This document shows, piece by piece, positions 1-8,916 of a stretch of DNA of 49,728 nucleotides; the stretch's first letter is position 1; each line of letters opens with the position of its first letter. The stretch lies in contig JAATFP010000055.1 of NCBI GenBank assembly GCA_015655125.1, positions 1-49,728 on the forward strand, read 5' to 3'. The notes beneath the pieces are model-generated. The model saw only the letters and a list, made by a program, of their open reading frames with translations, was not told the DNA's origin and did no database searches. A program made the translations under genes and the position numbers. Source of the DNA: Chitinophagales bacterium (lineage in GTDB: Bacteria; Bacteroidota; Bacteroidia; Chitinophagales; Chitinophagaceae).

Positions 1-31
1 CTGTCATCCTTCGACAAGCTCAGGATGACAG
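1..31. repeat. REP-like palindromic extragenic repeat
   Basis: A perfect 10-bp inverted repeat (CTGTCATCCT at 1-10, AGGATGACAG at 22-31) encloses an 11-base loop. Related sequences occur at 43530-43554 and 47568-47615, always between genes, so this is a dispersed extragenic palindrome. Here it lies downstream of the minus-strand LytTR gene and could act as a transcript end. Confidence 0.7.
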
Positions 32-93
32 GATTGGAATGGCAAATTCAACTCAGGGAGAAAGCGCGGGCAAACGATCCTACTATTTTTCTT

Positions 94-789
94 TTACTCC
101 CATAACAATTTCACCTGGTCGGCAAACTTTTCCCCTACCGGTAATTCCAGCGTTTCCAGCATAATCTTTTTTGTAGCAAAATGCGTGATCTTATGCGTAG
201 ATACGATGTATCTACGATGTATGCGCGCAAACTCTGCCGGTGGCAATTTTGGCAGAATCGCTTTCATGCTCATTAGTGTGAGCACCGGCTTTTCATGTTG
301 CCGGAAGATCTTCACATAATCATCTACACTTTCGATATAAACGATCTCCGAAAATAAAATCCGGATGATCTTATAATCTGATTTCACGAAGATCGCATCT
401 CCGTGGCCCGGTATTTTGCCTTGTTGAAATTTCAAATATTCTTCAGCCTTTGTGAGCGCTCTTTCAAAACGCGGATAACTGAATGGCTTTAAAATGTAGT
501 CGATCGCGTCGAGTTCGAAACCCGCCACCGCATGTTCGCTGAAAGCGGTGGTGAAGATCACCATCGGTTTTATTTTCAAACTATTGTACAGGTTGATGCC
601 CGTAATGTCAGGCATCTGGATATCGAGAAAGATCAGGTGAATATCCGTGACCGCATCGAGATATTCTTTTGCCTTAACAGCATTGGTAAATGTTTGTACG
701 AGGTGGCATTTCTGGGAACGTTGCAGGTAATTCCTGATCAGTTCCAGCGCCAGCGGCTCGTCGTCGATTGCGATACAATTCATGCTCAT
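94..789 (-). CDS. LytTR-family response regulator
   Basis: A 231-residue cytoplasmic two-component regulator. The receiver domain (about residues 1-115) has the acid pair D9/D10, the phospho-acceptor D56 in LIFLDIQMP, T80/T81 and K101 before proline. A LytTR DNA-binding domain fills about residues 130-231 (IVYIESVDDYVKI, FARIHRRYIVS). Its ATG overlaps the TGA of the upstream kinase gene (ATGA, 786-789), so the two are translationally coupled and form a kinase/regulator pair. An ATG two codons downstream is an alternative start. Target genes cannot be read from the sequence; the adjacent DUF4270/outer-membrane pair is a natural guess. Confidence 0.95.
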   Translation of the reverse strand: MSMNCIAIDDEPLALELIRNYLQRSQKCHLVQTFTNAVKAKEYLDAVTDIHLIFLDIQMPDITGINLYNSLKIKPMVIFTTAFSEHAVAGFELDAIDYILKPFSYPRFERALTKAEEYLKFQQGKIPGHGDAIFVKSDYKIIRILFSEIVYIESVDDYVKIFRQHEKPVLTLMSMKAILPKLPPAEFARIHRRYIVSTHKITHFATKKIMLETLELPVGEKFADQVKLLWE

Positions 790-1883
790 GTTAGATCGAT
801 TAAAAGTCGTACTTCAAATAATTCCTCACTGGCACTGATGTGCAGCGAATGTTTCTGATCATATAGCAAGTTTAACCGGCGCCGCGCATTTAGCAATCCT
901 GTACCGGAAGAACAACCATCCAACTGTCGCATCGAATGAACATTATTGGCAACATATAATTCCATCTGTTGTTGTTCAATAAAAATATTGATCGTAATCA
1001 ACGCTTCTGCATGGGCGCTTACGCCATGTTTGAATGCATTTTCTATAAATGAGATCAACAGCAGCGGCGCGATCTGTTTGGCAGCTGTTTCACCGGAAAC
1101 ATGAAATTCTACCCGCACTTTGTCCGTCAGCCGGATCTTTTGCAATTCAATAAAATGCTGCAGGTATTCTATTTCTTTCGAAAGCGGAACGATATCGAGT
1201 TTACCGTCCGTCACAACATACCGCATCATGTCCGACAGTTTCAAAATCGCATCTGCAGTGAATTCATTCTTTGTAACAGCCAGTGAATAAATATTATTGA
1301 GCGTATTGAAAAGAAAATGTGGATTGATCTGTGATTTTAAAAATGCGAGCTCTGTTTCGAGCTTATCATGCTCTATGGCACGATTGCGCTTTTCTGCGTG
1401 GAGCCATTGCTGCATGATATAGATGCAGGCACTCATCAGGAACACCACGAGAAAAAGAAAAACGATCAGCATATCCGGGTTCCGGAACCGCGTTGCAAGC
1501 ATGTTTTCACGATGCGAAAATGAATTGATCCAACCCGGAACAAACAGTATAAATACAAGCAATGCACTGGTGATACCCGCATAAAGGAAATATTTTTTCC
1601 GCAGAAAAAGCTTGGGCATCAATAAAAATGCATTCACATAAAAATAGATAAACAGCAGAATGTTAATACAAATAAAAACAGGCGAATGAAACGGATTACC
1701 AAAGCGCATCCGTCCCGGCGGCATGAAACGATGAAGAGAATCTATATTCGCATGCACGCCATCAAACATGATCGCCGCCGGTCTGACCTCTGTTATTTTA
1801 GGCGGAGAAAAAAAATAAGGAATGCTGAAGAACAGCGCCCAGCCTACTACGTGCAAAAGTATGATAAGTATCTTCCTGTTCAT
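786..1883 (-). CDS. LytS-type sensor histidine kinase
   Basis: A 365-residue membrane kinase. About four hydrophobic segments (residues 4-25, 68-90, 98-117, 138-158) precede a His_kinase-type domain with the phosphorylated histidine at H189 in NPHFLFNTLNNI. A HATPase region follows, with N-box FIENAFKHG near residue 280 and a GTGL glycine loop near the end. No periplasmic sensor domain of any size is visible, so the signal is probably sensed in or near the membrane. It would phosphorylate the LytTR regulator encoded directly downstream. TATTTTTG lies 29-36 bases upstream of the ATG on the minus strand and fits a Bacteroidota -7 element, but I see no well-spaced -33 partner. Confidence 0.94.
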   Translation of the reverse strand: MNRKILIILLHVVGWALFFSIPYFFSPPKITEVRPAAIMFDGVHANIDSLHRFMPPGRMRFGNPFHSPVFICINILLFIYFYVNAFLLMPKLFLRKKYFLYAGITSALLVFILFVPGWINSFSHRENMLATRFRNPDMLIVFLFLVVFLMSACIYIMQQWLHAEKRNRAIEHDKLETELAFLKSQINPHFLFNTLNNIYSLAVTKNEFTADAILKLSDMMRYVVTDGKLDIVPLSKEIEYLQHFIELQKIRLTDKVRVEFHVSGETAAKQIAPLLLISFIENAFKHGVSAHAEALITINIFIEQQQMELYVANNVHSMRQLDGCSSGTGLLNARRRLNLLYDQKHSLHISASEELFEVRLLIDLT

Positions 1884-2040
1884 AAAGAAGCAGTTTATTG
1901 TTTTGCCGGACCAAAAATAAATAAATGATGAGCCAACATTTTGTTATTTTACTTCCGGCGACCCGGCGGATTACACTAAATCCGCGCATTCAGCGAAATA
2001 TGCGGGCAAACCATTTCGCAAATCGAAATAAAAAATACAA

Positions 2041-2058
2041 GGGAGGCAAACGCCTCCC
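2041..2058 (-). terminator. Rho-independent terminator
   Basis: GGGAGGC / GCCTCCC form a 7-bp GC-rich stem with a 4-base loop. Read on the minus strand it is followed by a T-rich run. It lies about 70 bases past the stop of the outer-membrane protein gene and ends the DUF4270/outer-membrane transcript. Confidence 0.8.
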
Positions 2059-2129
2059 CAGTAACCATAATTCCGGCTGGTAAGGACCTCGCCCAACCGA
2101 TTTCCTGCCTAGAAAAACAGGGACTTTCT

Positions 2130-3386
2130 TTAATAATATTTTGTTTTTTTGAACCACACACTTCTGTAGGAAAATGTGAAGTTGATATTCAAATAAGTTT
2201 CGTTCAGTAAATTCAGTTCATTACTTTTTCTTTTACCCACTTCGATGGCGCCATAAATACCCAATCCACTTTGCGGCAATGTTTTCCCATAACCCGCGCT
2301 GATGCCGTAATCGTACAATGCATGGCCATCAACCTGCAAATAAGTCTTGCCGCCGTATGCACCCAGTTGCACTACATGTTGCTCGAAAGTTTCACCAAAA
2401 TAATTTTTTGCTTTCCTGGAATGTTGATAACCTACCGACCATTTGCTGCTGTTTACAAGATGATAACCGACGCCTTTATAATTTATGTCGCTCCAGTTTT
2501 GATAGTTGTTGTTGATGGTATATGTTGTCTGATTGCGACTGATGAATGCGATGCCCGTATTAAGCATCGTCGGTAATTTAAACCTGTCGTTGGTAAGCGC
2601 ACTTTCTTTGAGCAGCACGTCCGAGCTGTTGTAAAGTTGATCGGTAGTTTCTTTAAGCAAAGAAGTTTGTGGCGAATAAGTAACGCCTATCACCGAAGTC
2701 CAATGATCGCCCAGTTTGCGCTTATCCTGTAAACTTGCATTAAGATAATAATTTCGCAGGTAAACATTTTTTTTTGTGTAAAGAGAAGTGGTACCCTCAT
2801 TATCCACCAAAGATTCCGTTTGCGCAAGCGAGCCAAACAAAAACGAAGTAGTCAGGCCCAAAGAAGTATGCTTGTTCAGGCGAACACCATTGGCCCAATA
2901 GAATTGATTAACACCGCCACTGCCTTCAGAAACCTGTGACAAATAACTATCCGTACCTTCTATATTTTTCAACGCTTTATAGCTATAATTAGCCGTGGTA
3001 AATGGTTGCAGCCCAACCGAAGAGCCCCAAAGCTTATTGATTTTGAAACCTATGTTGGCCCGTTTGATGGCGATGTCGGCTGTGCTGTTGTATGGTGCAG
3101 TTAAGCCGGCCCCCTGGTAACTGATGCCCTTCCAGCGACCGGAAAGTTCCATGATGAAATATTTATCCGCGAGCTCCGGCAGCGACGCCGCATTGGCGTT
3201 GTTGATAGAAAGCCTGTCACTCATCGCTACAGCCGCATTGCCCATTCCGGTATACCTGTTGTTCCAACTCGTTTCAACATCGCCGATGCCGAGCGAAGAA
3301 TACGGCGAGGTATTGTTTTGCGCGTACACGACAGAACAAAAGAACAATCCTGAAATACACAGCGAAATTTTATTTAAAGGAAACAT
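2130..3386 (-). CDS. Probable outer-membrane beta-barrel protein
   Basis: A 418-residue exported protein. A signal peptide (residues 1-22, ending VVYAQ) is followed by SPYSSLGIGD and a run of short alternating strands with an aromatic C-terminal end, as in outer-membrane barrels. The opening, with one 'NNRYTGMGNAAVA' motif, resembles the FadL/PorV-like 'membrane protein' families of Bacteroidota. I cannot assign a substrate. Its start overlaps the end of the DUF4270 lipoprotein gene by 17 bases, so the two are co-translated and probably act together at the outer membrane. Confidence 0.75.
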   Translation of the reverse strand: MFPLNKISLCISGLFFCSVVYAQNNTSPYSSLGIGDVETSWNNRYTGMGNAAVAMSDRLSINNANAASLPELADKYFIMELSGRWKGISYQGAGLTAPYNSTADIAIKRANIGFKINKLWGSSVGLQPFTTANYSYKALKNIEGTDSYLSQVSEGSGGVNQFYWANGVRLNKHTSLGLTTSFLFGSLAQTESLVDNEGTTSLYTKKNVYLRNYYLNASLQDKRKLGDHWTSVIGVTYSPQTSLLKETTDQLYNSSDVLLKESALTNDRFKLPTMLNTGIAFISRNQTTYTINNNYQNWSDINYKGVGYHLVNSSKWSVGYQHSRKAKNYFGETFEQHVVQLGAYGGKTYLQVDGHALYDYGISAGYGKTLPQSGLGIYGAIEVGKRKSNELNLLNETYLNINFTFSYRSVWFKKTKYY

Positions 3387-4698
3387 AGTAGAGTTTTAGC
3401 TCGATTTTATTTTGAGAATTTTGTCCGTTTCCGATAACAAAGCGGTCGAATATCGTAAATTCCGAAGGCAGTAACACCAGCCCGTTGCTGTTGTTTTGGC
3501 TCACTTCTATCTGCTGCTGTATATATGTTGTTACATCTAACGTATACGCTGTTTCCAGTCCGTACACATGATCGACATAAAGATTTCCATTTTGTATTTC
3601 TGTTCCACCGGCAGAATTGGTAGCCGATAAATAATTACCGATCGTATTATTCTGATCCACATCTGCGAGATATGCGATTGACGGAAGCCCGTAAATATTG
3701 TTGAAACTATTTCTATCCGGCCTGACCACCAGTTCGGCCTTCAATATTTTTACATAATCAGGCACCTGTAAAAGATTTCGCAGATAGGGAAAACGTATCT
3801 TGATCAACGAACCGGTAATATACTGACCATAACTTTTGTTGCCGGTAAGCGAAGATGGTATCTGCCTGTTTGAATTACTGATCCCCGCCAAAGCAGTCCC
3901 ACTACGGTTTACAAGCACATTGTAAAATTGTTTGGAATTCCGGTAAATTCCGAAATCAATATACTGCCTCGTTGTAAACACACCTGGCACATCGTAAAAG
4001 ATCCGCAAACGAATGGTATCATCAAAACCAAGAATAAGTTTATTTGTGCCATCACCCGTAATGGCGAGTCCTTTGAAATAATCGCTGAAGAGATCAACGC
4101 CGGATATTTGCGGAGCATAAGAAGCGAGCTTATTGAAGAGATCCTGCCCGATGGCATTGTCTATTTTTAATGCGATCGTGTCAGAAGCGTTGGGTGAAAC
4201 AACGCGCTGTACGCTTCCTGAAACAGCCGCAGAATACGCAACACTGCTCGTATTGTAAAATGCAGTTTGCCCGGAAGGAAAGTTAAGTTCCTGATCGAGT
4301 TTGTGCGCCTGAATGGAATAAACGGAAGTTGTATCGCCATAATATTTTCCGTTCAGATTTAAAATAAGCTGTGCAGAATCATATACAGATCCGGACGGGA
4401 TGGTAGTGGCAGGTGGCACATCTAAAGAGAAAAAAGAATTCGCTTTTATTGCTCCGAAATCAGGATCAACCACATCGCCGCAAAATAAACTGCTGTTGCT
4501 TGTTGTACTGAAAGAATCTACATAAACACTGGAAACATCTACTGTTGCAGTATCGAAGTAAACAACATTCGTTGCACTTTCGTCAATAAAATCGCTGCCA
4601 AAACCTACATAAGCTTTGTCACACGAAACGATCAAACACGCAGCAGCAACGATCAATAGCTGCAGCGGTCCGGGTTTTTTAAAGAGAAAAAATTGCAT
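3370..4698 (-). CDS. DUF4270 family lipoprotein
   Basis: A 442-residue predicted lipoprotein: a hydrophobic signal ends in LIVSC with the lipid cysteine at C26. The body matches my recollection of DUF4270: an early VYFDTATVDVSSVYVDSF segment, 'YDSAQLILNLNG' strands, and a late 'LKAELVVRP' repeat followed by a DVTTYIQQQ segment. Such proteins are beta-sandwich-rich and exported in Bacteroidota; their function is not established. The gene is followed with a 17-base overlap by an outer-membrane barrel gene. Family call from remembered motifs, not a search. Confidence 0.8.
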   Translation of the reverse strand: MQFFLFKKPGPLQLLIVAAACLIVSCDKAYVGFGSDFIDESATNVVYFDTATVDVSSVYVDSFSTTSNSSLFCGDVVDPDFGAIKANSFFSLDVPPATTIPSGSVYDSAQLILNLNGKYYGDTTSVYSIQAHKLDQELNFPSGQTAFYNTSSVAYSAAVSGSVQRVVSPNASDTIALKIDNAIGQDLFNKLASYAPQISGVDLFSDYFKGLAITGDGTNKLILGFDDTIRLRIFYDVPGVFTTRQYIDFGIYRNSKQFYNVLVNRSGTALAGISNSNRQIPSSLTGNKSYGQYITGSLIKIRFPYLRNLLQVPDYVKILKAELVVRPDRNSFNNIYGLPSIAYLADVDQNNTIGNYLSATNSAGGTEIQNGNLYVDHVYGLETAYTLDVTTYIQQQIEVSQNNSNGLVLLPSEFTIFDRFVIGNGQNSQNKIELKLYYVSFK

Positions 4699-4979
4699 GA
4701 ATTATCTTTTGTTCAGCAATATTATAAAGTACACACACCCTTTTTTTGTTAATATGGATTAATCACAAATCATCATCTACGAATGCACTTATTAAAACTA
4801 CCAAGGCACAATAAAATGATGTCATAAACAAAAAAGTCGTAGACTGGTACACGATACCTGGTACCTGACAGCCGTTTCATCGATAAAAAAAAAGCATTGG
4901 TAGATGTAACAGCCTTGAAAATACTTTTTAACGATTATCCTCTTTACGGTCTGGATATTTTCGGGTAAATATTTAAACC

Positions 4980-5993
4980 ATGAAGCAAATAATGAAAAGA
5001 TTTTTTGGGTTGCTGACAGCATCGATCGCACTCGGTAGTTGTGCAAAAGAAACCGCGACCACCGACACCGACGGCAACTGGCAGCGGCGTTCAGACTTTG
5101 AAGGCATTGCTCGCAGCGAAGGCGTTTCTTTTGTGATCGATAGTAAAGTATATGTAGGTACTGGTTATGATGGCACGGTAAGATTAGGCGATATCTGGGC
5201 GTATGATCCCGACCAGAATTTTTGGGTACAGAAAGCAAGCCTGCCAGGCATTGCAAGAAGTTCTGCGGTTGCATTTACGATAGATGGAAAAGGTTATGTG
5301 GGAACGGGTTATGACGGCACCAATAAATTAAAAGATTTCTGGCAATACGATCCGACAGCAAACACCTGGCAACAGAAAGCAGACTTTGCGGGTTCGTCGA
5401 GGTATGATGCGATCGGTTTTAGCATCAATACACTCGGATATGTAGGAACAGGTTATGATGGAAATTATCTGAAAGATCTCTGGCAATACGATCCGACATC
5501 GGATGCATGGGAACAGAAGGTGAGCATGGGAGGAAGCAAGCGTACTGCCGCAACTGTGTTTGTGTACGATAATAAAGCCTATGTATGCACCGGGAACAAC
5601 AATGGTGCAACAACAAGCGTGAACGACCTTTGGGTGTTTGATCCCACCGCATCTACACCATGGACAGAAAAAAGAAAGATTAGTGATGTGAGCGATGAAG
5701 ATTACGATGATGCGTATGCCATTGAGCGATACAATGCCGCATCTTTTGTTGTGAACGGCAAAGCGTACGTATGCACAGGTGAAAACGGCTCCCTGCTTTC
5801 TACGGTTTGGGAATACGATTTTGCAACGGATACATGGATCCAGAAAACTGCCTACGAAGGATTGTCTCGTACCGGCGCCATCGGATTCTCGGTAAACAAC
5901 CGCGGTTACCTGATGACAGGAAGAACAGTCTCCGCGCAGTTTGACGACATCATGGAATTTTTCCCAAATGCTGCCGTGGTAGCAAACGATTAA
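4980..5993 (+). CDS. Kelch-repeat lipoprotein
   Basis: A 337-residue predicted lipoprotein of the galactose-oxidase/kelch type. The signal ends in ALGSC (about residue 21). About six kelch blades follow; each has a GYVGTGYDG-like turn and an 'LKDFWQYDPTANTWQQK'-like strand about 48 residues apart. No catalytic residues of true galactose oxidase are evident, so a binding or scaffold propeller is more likely. A second ATG at 4992 gives a more compact signal peptide and may be the true start. Ten bases separate it from the DUF4907 gene, so the two form an operon. Confidence 0.85.
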   Translation: MKQIMKRFFGLLTASIALGSCAKETATTDTDGNWQRRSDFEGIARSEGVSFVIDSKVYVGTGYDGTVRLGDIWAYDPDQNFWVQKASLPGIARSSAVAFTIDGKGYVGTGYDGTNKLKDFWQYDPTANTWQQKADFAGSSRYDAIGFSINTLGYVGTGYDGNYLKDLWQYDPTSDAWEQKVSMGGSKRTAATVFVYDNKAYVCTGNNNGATTSVNDLWVFDPTASTPWTEKRKISDVSDEDYDDAYAIERYNAASFVVNGKAYVCTGENGSLLSTVWEYDFATDTWIQKTAYEGLSRTGAIGFSVNNRGYLMTGRTVSAQFDDIMEFFPNAAVVAND

Positions 5994-6003
5994 AATAAAA
6001 AAT

Positions 6004-6330
6004 ATGAAATTCAGCTTTTTATTTGCATTCGTGATCGCGGTATCTTTTTCCGCATGCAAAGAAAATTTACCAAAGGGCCCGCAATTAAACGGCAATACCG
6101 ATATCACTAAAACTGTTTACCAAGTCGGGAACGGTTGGGGATACAGGATATATGCAAACGGAAAGATATTCATTCAACAGGATTTTGTTCCGGCCGTGGC
6201 GGGGAAAAATCCTTTCAAAACAAAAGAGGATGCTGAAAAAATTGCAAAGCTGGTGATGGTAAAATTACAATTGCACCAGCGGCCGTTCGTAACGGAGAAC
6301 GAACTTGCCGAGAATGGAGTGATTCCGTAA
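6004..6330 (+). CDS. DUF4907 family lipoprotein
   Basis: A 108-residue protein with a short signal peptide ending in SFSAC (about residue 18), so probably lipid-anchored. The core 'GWGYRIYANGKIFIQQDFVPAV' region, split by a glycine-rich turn, and the following KTKEDAEKIAKLV helix match the DUF4907 pattern as I remember it. The role is unknown. It follows the kelch lipoprotein by ten bases, so it is probably a partner of that propeller in the envelope. A long AT-rich inverted repeat begins directly after the stop. Confidence 0.78.
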   Translation: MKFSFLFAFVIAVSFSACKENLPKGPQLNGNTDITKTVYQVGNGWGYRIYANGKIFIQQDFVPAVAGKNPFKTKEDAEKIAKLVMVKLQLHQRPFVTENELAENGVIP

Positions 6331-6335
6331 GAACT

Positions 6336-6442
6336 TTAATGGATAATGTTATAATGGATAATATCTTCGCGGGAACTAAATTCTGGAATGATAAGAACGG
6401 AATGATTTCAGAAAAATTATCTATTATAACATTATCTATTAA
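6336..6442. terminator. Long AT-rich inverted repeat between convergent genes
   Basis: Arms at 6336-6362 and 6416-6442 are complementary over 27 bases apart from two positions that can pair as G-T. The loop is 53 bases. The right arm contains the stop codon of the minus-strand LytTR gene and the left arm starts five bases after the DUF4907 stop. This suits a bidirectional transcription end, though the arms are poor in GC and could be a mobile or repeated motif. Confidence 0.55.
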
Positions 6443-6828
6443 AAATAAGGTTCTATCATTTTATTAAACGACTCCCTGTAACTTTCCCCGATCGGAATAT
6501 TCTTTTTTCCCATTAACACTTCACTTTTACTTATACAATCTATATTGTTCAACGAGATCACGTACGACCGATGAACCCTGATAAATTCATTCTCCGGCAA
6601 TCGTCCGGAAAACGTTTTTAAATTCTGTAATGTCACCAGCGGCTTAGTCTTATTATTGAGATGAACAAGCGTGTAGTCACGCATTCCTTCACAGTAAACG
6701 ATGTCCGTGAATTTCACTTTGTAAGCTTTGTACTCCGATTTAATAAAAACAAATTCAGCTTTTTTAGTGTTGGTATCAGTGCTGTACATGAGGTTTTGGT
6801 TTAAGTCCTTGATTGATGGTTGGTACAT
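6439..6828 (-). CDS. LytTR DNA-binding protein without receiver domain
   Basis: About 129 residues from the ATG at 6826-6828. The frame stays open upstream to a GTG at 7008, but that stretch has no receiver motifs, so the shorter start is preferred; an ATG at 6789 is also possible. The LytTR domain (FVFIKSEYKAYKVKFTDIVY, then FIRVHRSYVISLNNI and an IPIGESY turn) fills almost the whole protein. With no phospho-acceptor domain it cannot be a classic response regulator. It is divergent from the next kinase/LytTR pair and convergent with the kelch/DUF4907 genes. Either a stand-alone regulator or a relic. Confidence 0.75.
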   Translation of the reverse strand: MYQPSIKDLNQNLMYSTDTNTKKAEFVFIKSEYKAYKVKFTDIVYCEGMRDYTLVHLNNKTKPLVTLQNLKTFSGRLPENEFIRVHRSYVISLNNIDCISKSEVLMGKKNIPIGESYRESFNKMIEPYF

Positions 6829-7126
6829 AAAAGTAGCCGCAGTGCCAAAAAGGAAAATCACAAAATCGGTAAACTGGTCAATTTTATCGGTATTAACTGA
6901 AATACTGTTTAAGAGATTAGGGATTAGATTAAAAAGTAAGCGGCCGCCACACAACCGATCCGGAAGAGATCGTTCAACAGCAATAACTATGGATGCTACC
7001 CGTGGCACAATACATTTGTTATTTACGAGTGGCGAAAATCCCCGTAATCTCTCTTTGGTAGCAAAAAAAAGCCCTTACGTCGCATATAAGCCTTTGAAAA
7101 ACTGATTTGATGCCTAATTTAGCGGC

Positions 7127-8170
7127 ATGAAAAAAACGCGCTATAAAAAATGGATCGTCATCCTTATCCATGCGGCTGCCTGGATATTGCTTTTTTCATT
7201 ACCCTATCTATTACGGCCATCCTACAATCCTGATGATGCAAAACACAATCAGCCGGAAACTACGCTTCACTTCATTATTGCCCGGGTAACAGACCTGATG
7301 TTGATCTGCATTTTCTATATCAATTGCGGAGCATTGATGCCAAAGCTACTTTATAAAAACAGGTATCTTTTATACACCGGCAGTATTGTGCTGTGCTTCA
7401 CTTTATTTTATTTTGCCAGCGGCTCTTTGAACCTGCATTTCAACAATGAAAATAATTACTTCACCTGGCGCATTCACTTCCTGTTCAGCGTTTTCGTTTT
7501 TCTTTTCATCCTCGCATGCAGTATCGCTTACCAAACGATCCGTGACCGCATCATTGCCGATGCACTCGACAAGGAAAAAGAAAACGAAAATCTTAAAACA
7601 GAACTATCGTTGCTGCGCTCACAAGTGAGTCCGCACTTTATGTTCAACGTGCTTAATAACATGGTTTCCCTGGCACGAAAACAGTCGGACCTGCTGGAAC
7701 CCTCGCTGATAAAGCTTTCGTCGCTGATGCGGTACATGTTATATGAAACCGGTGAACAAAAAGTTTCCCTGGAAAAAGAAACGGAATACCTCCAGAGCTA
7801 TATCGACCTGCAGTTGCAGCGCTTTGGAAAAAAATTGATCGTAAACGTTGATGCCGGAATTCCTGACAGGTCATACGAGATAGAACCAATGCTGCTGATA
7901 CCGTTCGTTGAGAATGCTTTTAAGCATGGCACGGGCATGATCCAAAATCCGCAAATAGATATCACATTGAACGCGCAAAATAATACACTCAATTTTTCCG
8001 TAGTCAATAAATACATGACGCATTCCGTAGAAATAAAGGACCGCGCTAATGGCATCGGGCTCGCAAATGTAAGACGCAGGCTGGAACTGCTTTACAGCGA
8101 TAAACATACTTTGCAGATCAGTAAAAACAACGGTACCTTCGCCGTATCACTTCAAATACAATTAACCTGA
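7127..8170 (+). CDS. LytS-type sensor histidine kinase
   Basis: A 347-residue paralogue of the kinase at 786-1883. Four hydrophobic segments (about residues 9-29, 50-70, 80-98, 116-134) lead into the His_kinase domain with H170 in SPHFMFNVLNNM. The N-box PFVENAFKHGTG sits near residue 255 and NGIGLANVRRRL near 315. There is no large extracytoplasmic domain. The TGA shares its last base with the ATG of the following LytTR regulator (TGATG at 8168-8172), so the pair is translationally coupled. Confidence 0.94.
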   Translation: MKKTRYKKWIVILIHAAAWILLFSLPYLLRPSYNPDDAKHNQPETTLHFIIARVTDLMLICIFYINCGALMPKLLYKNRYLLYTGSIVLCFTLFYFASGSLNLHFNNENNYFTWRIHFLFSVFVFLFILACSIAYQTIRDRIIADALDKEKENENLKTELSLLRSQVSPHFMFNVLNNMVSLARKQSDLLEPSLIKLSSLMRYMLYETGEQKVSLEKETEYLQSYIDLQLQRFGKKLIVNVDAGIPDRSYEIEPMLLIPFVENAFKHGTGMIQNPQIDITLNAQNNTLNFSVVNKYMTHSVEIKDRANGIGLANVRRRLELLYSDKHTLQISKNNGTFAVSLQIQLT

Positions 8171-8877
8171 TGATCCGTTGTTTAGCCATCGATGACGAGC
8201 CACTTGCGCTGGAACTGCTGGTTGATAATATCAGCAAAGTTCCTTTCCTGGAATTGGTAGCTGCATGCGAAAATCCGATCGATGCCATGCAGGTGATGCA
8301 GCAGCAATCTGTTGACCTGATATTCCTCGATATTCAGATGCCCGGGCTTACCGGTATTCAATTCATACAAAGCATGACCGTAAAGCCGATGATCATCCTC
8401 ATCACTGCATATGAAAAATATGCGCTGGAAGGCTTCAACCTGGATGTGACGGATTACCTGGTAAAACCTGTTTCGCTGGATCGTTTTATGAAAGCATGTA
8501 ACAAAGCGAAAGAATTGCACCACCTCAAAATCAGTTCAAAAGAACATACAACGACTGATCAACCCAGCTACTTTTTTGTAAATGTCGAATACAGCCTGGT
8601 TAAGATCACCATTGCAGATATCACCTACATCGAAGGCCTGAAAGACTATATCAAGATACACCTTCGCAGTTCTTCTAAACCCGTGGTAACGCGCATGCCA
8701 ATGAAAACCATCGAAGAGCAGCTGCCTTCAAAAGATTTCATACGCATACACAAATCTTATATTGTATCGGTCGCGTTTATCACTTCCGTCCGCAAAACAA
8801 GTGTCTTCATCGGCACCGTTGAACTTCCTGTAAGTGAGCATTACAAAGATGCGATCGCATCGATTACCGCACGGTAA
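8170..8877 (+). CDS. LytTR-family response regulator
   Basis: A 235-residue regulator. The receiver (about 1-115) has D8/D9, phospho-acceptor D54 in IFLDIQMPG, T79 and K99. The LytTR domain occupies about residues 135-235 (ITYIEGLKDYIKIH, FIRIHKSYIVS). It overlaps the kinase gene by one base. The next gene downstream on the same strand is a TonB-dependent-receptor-like barrel 207 bases away, with a hairpin between, so it may be a target rather than an operon member. Confidence 0.95.
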   Translation: MIRCLAIDDEPLALELLVDNISKVPFLELVAACENPIDAMQVMQQQSVDLIFLDIQMPGLTGIQFIQSMTVKPMIILITAYEKYALEGFNLDVTDYLVKPVSLDRFMKACNKAKELHHLKISSKEHTTTDQPSYFFVNVEYSLVKITIADITYIEGLKDYIKIHLRSSSKPVVTRMPMKTIEEQLPSKDFIRIHKSYIVSVAFITSVRKTSVFIGTVELPVSEHYKDAIASITAR

Positions 8878-8916
8878 AAAGTTTTTCTAAAAATTACAAT
8901 TTCATGATGCTGTCAG

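Noticed and set aside
4822..5274. Minus-strand 150-codon frame over the kelch gene start
   Set aside because: Overlaps the kelch coding region and has no recognisable protein pattern.
5328..6107. Long minus-strand open frame opposite the kelch gene (259 codons)
   Set aside because: It mirrors the kelch and DUF4907 genes, which have signal peptides and clear repeats; the minus-strand product is cysteine-rich without family motifs.
6829..7008. Upstream extension of the LytTR-only gene to a GTG at 7008
   Set aside because: The 60 extra residues show no receiver motifs and no export signal; the ATG at 6828 is a better start.
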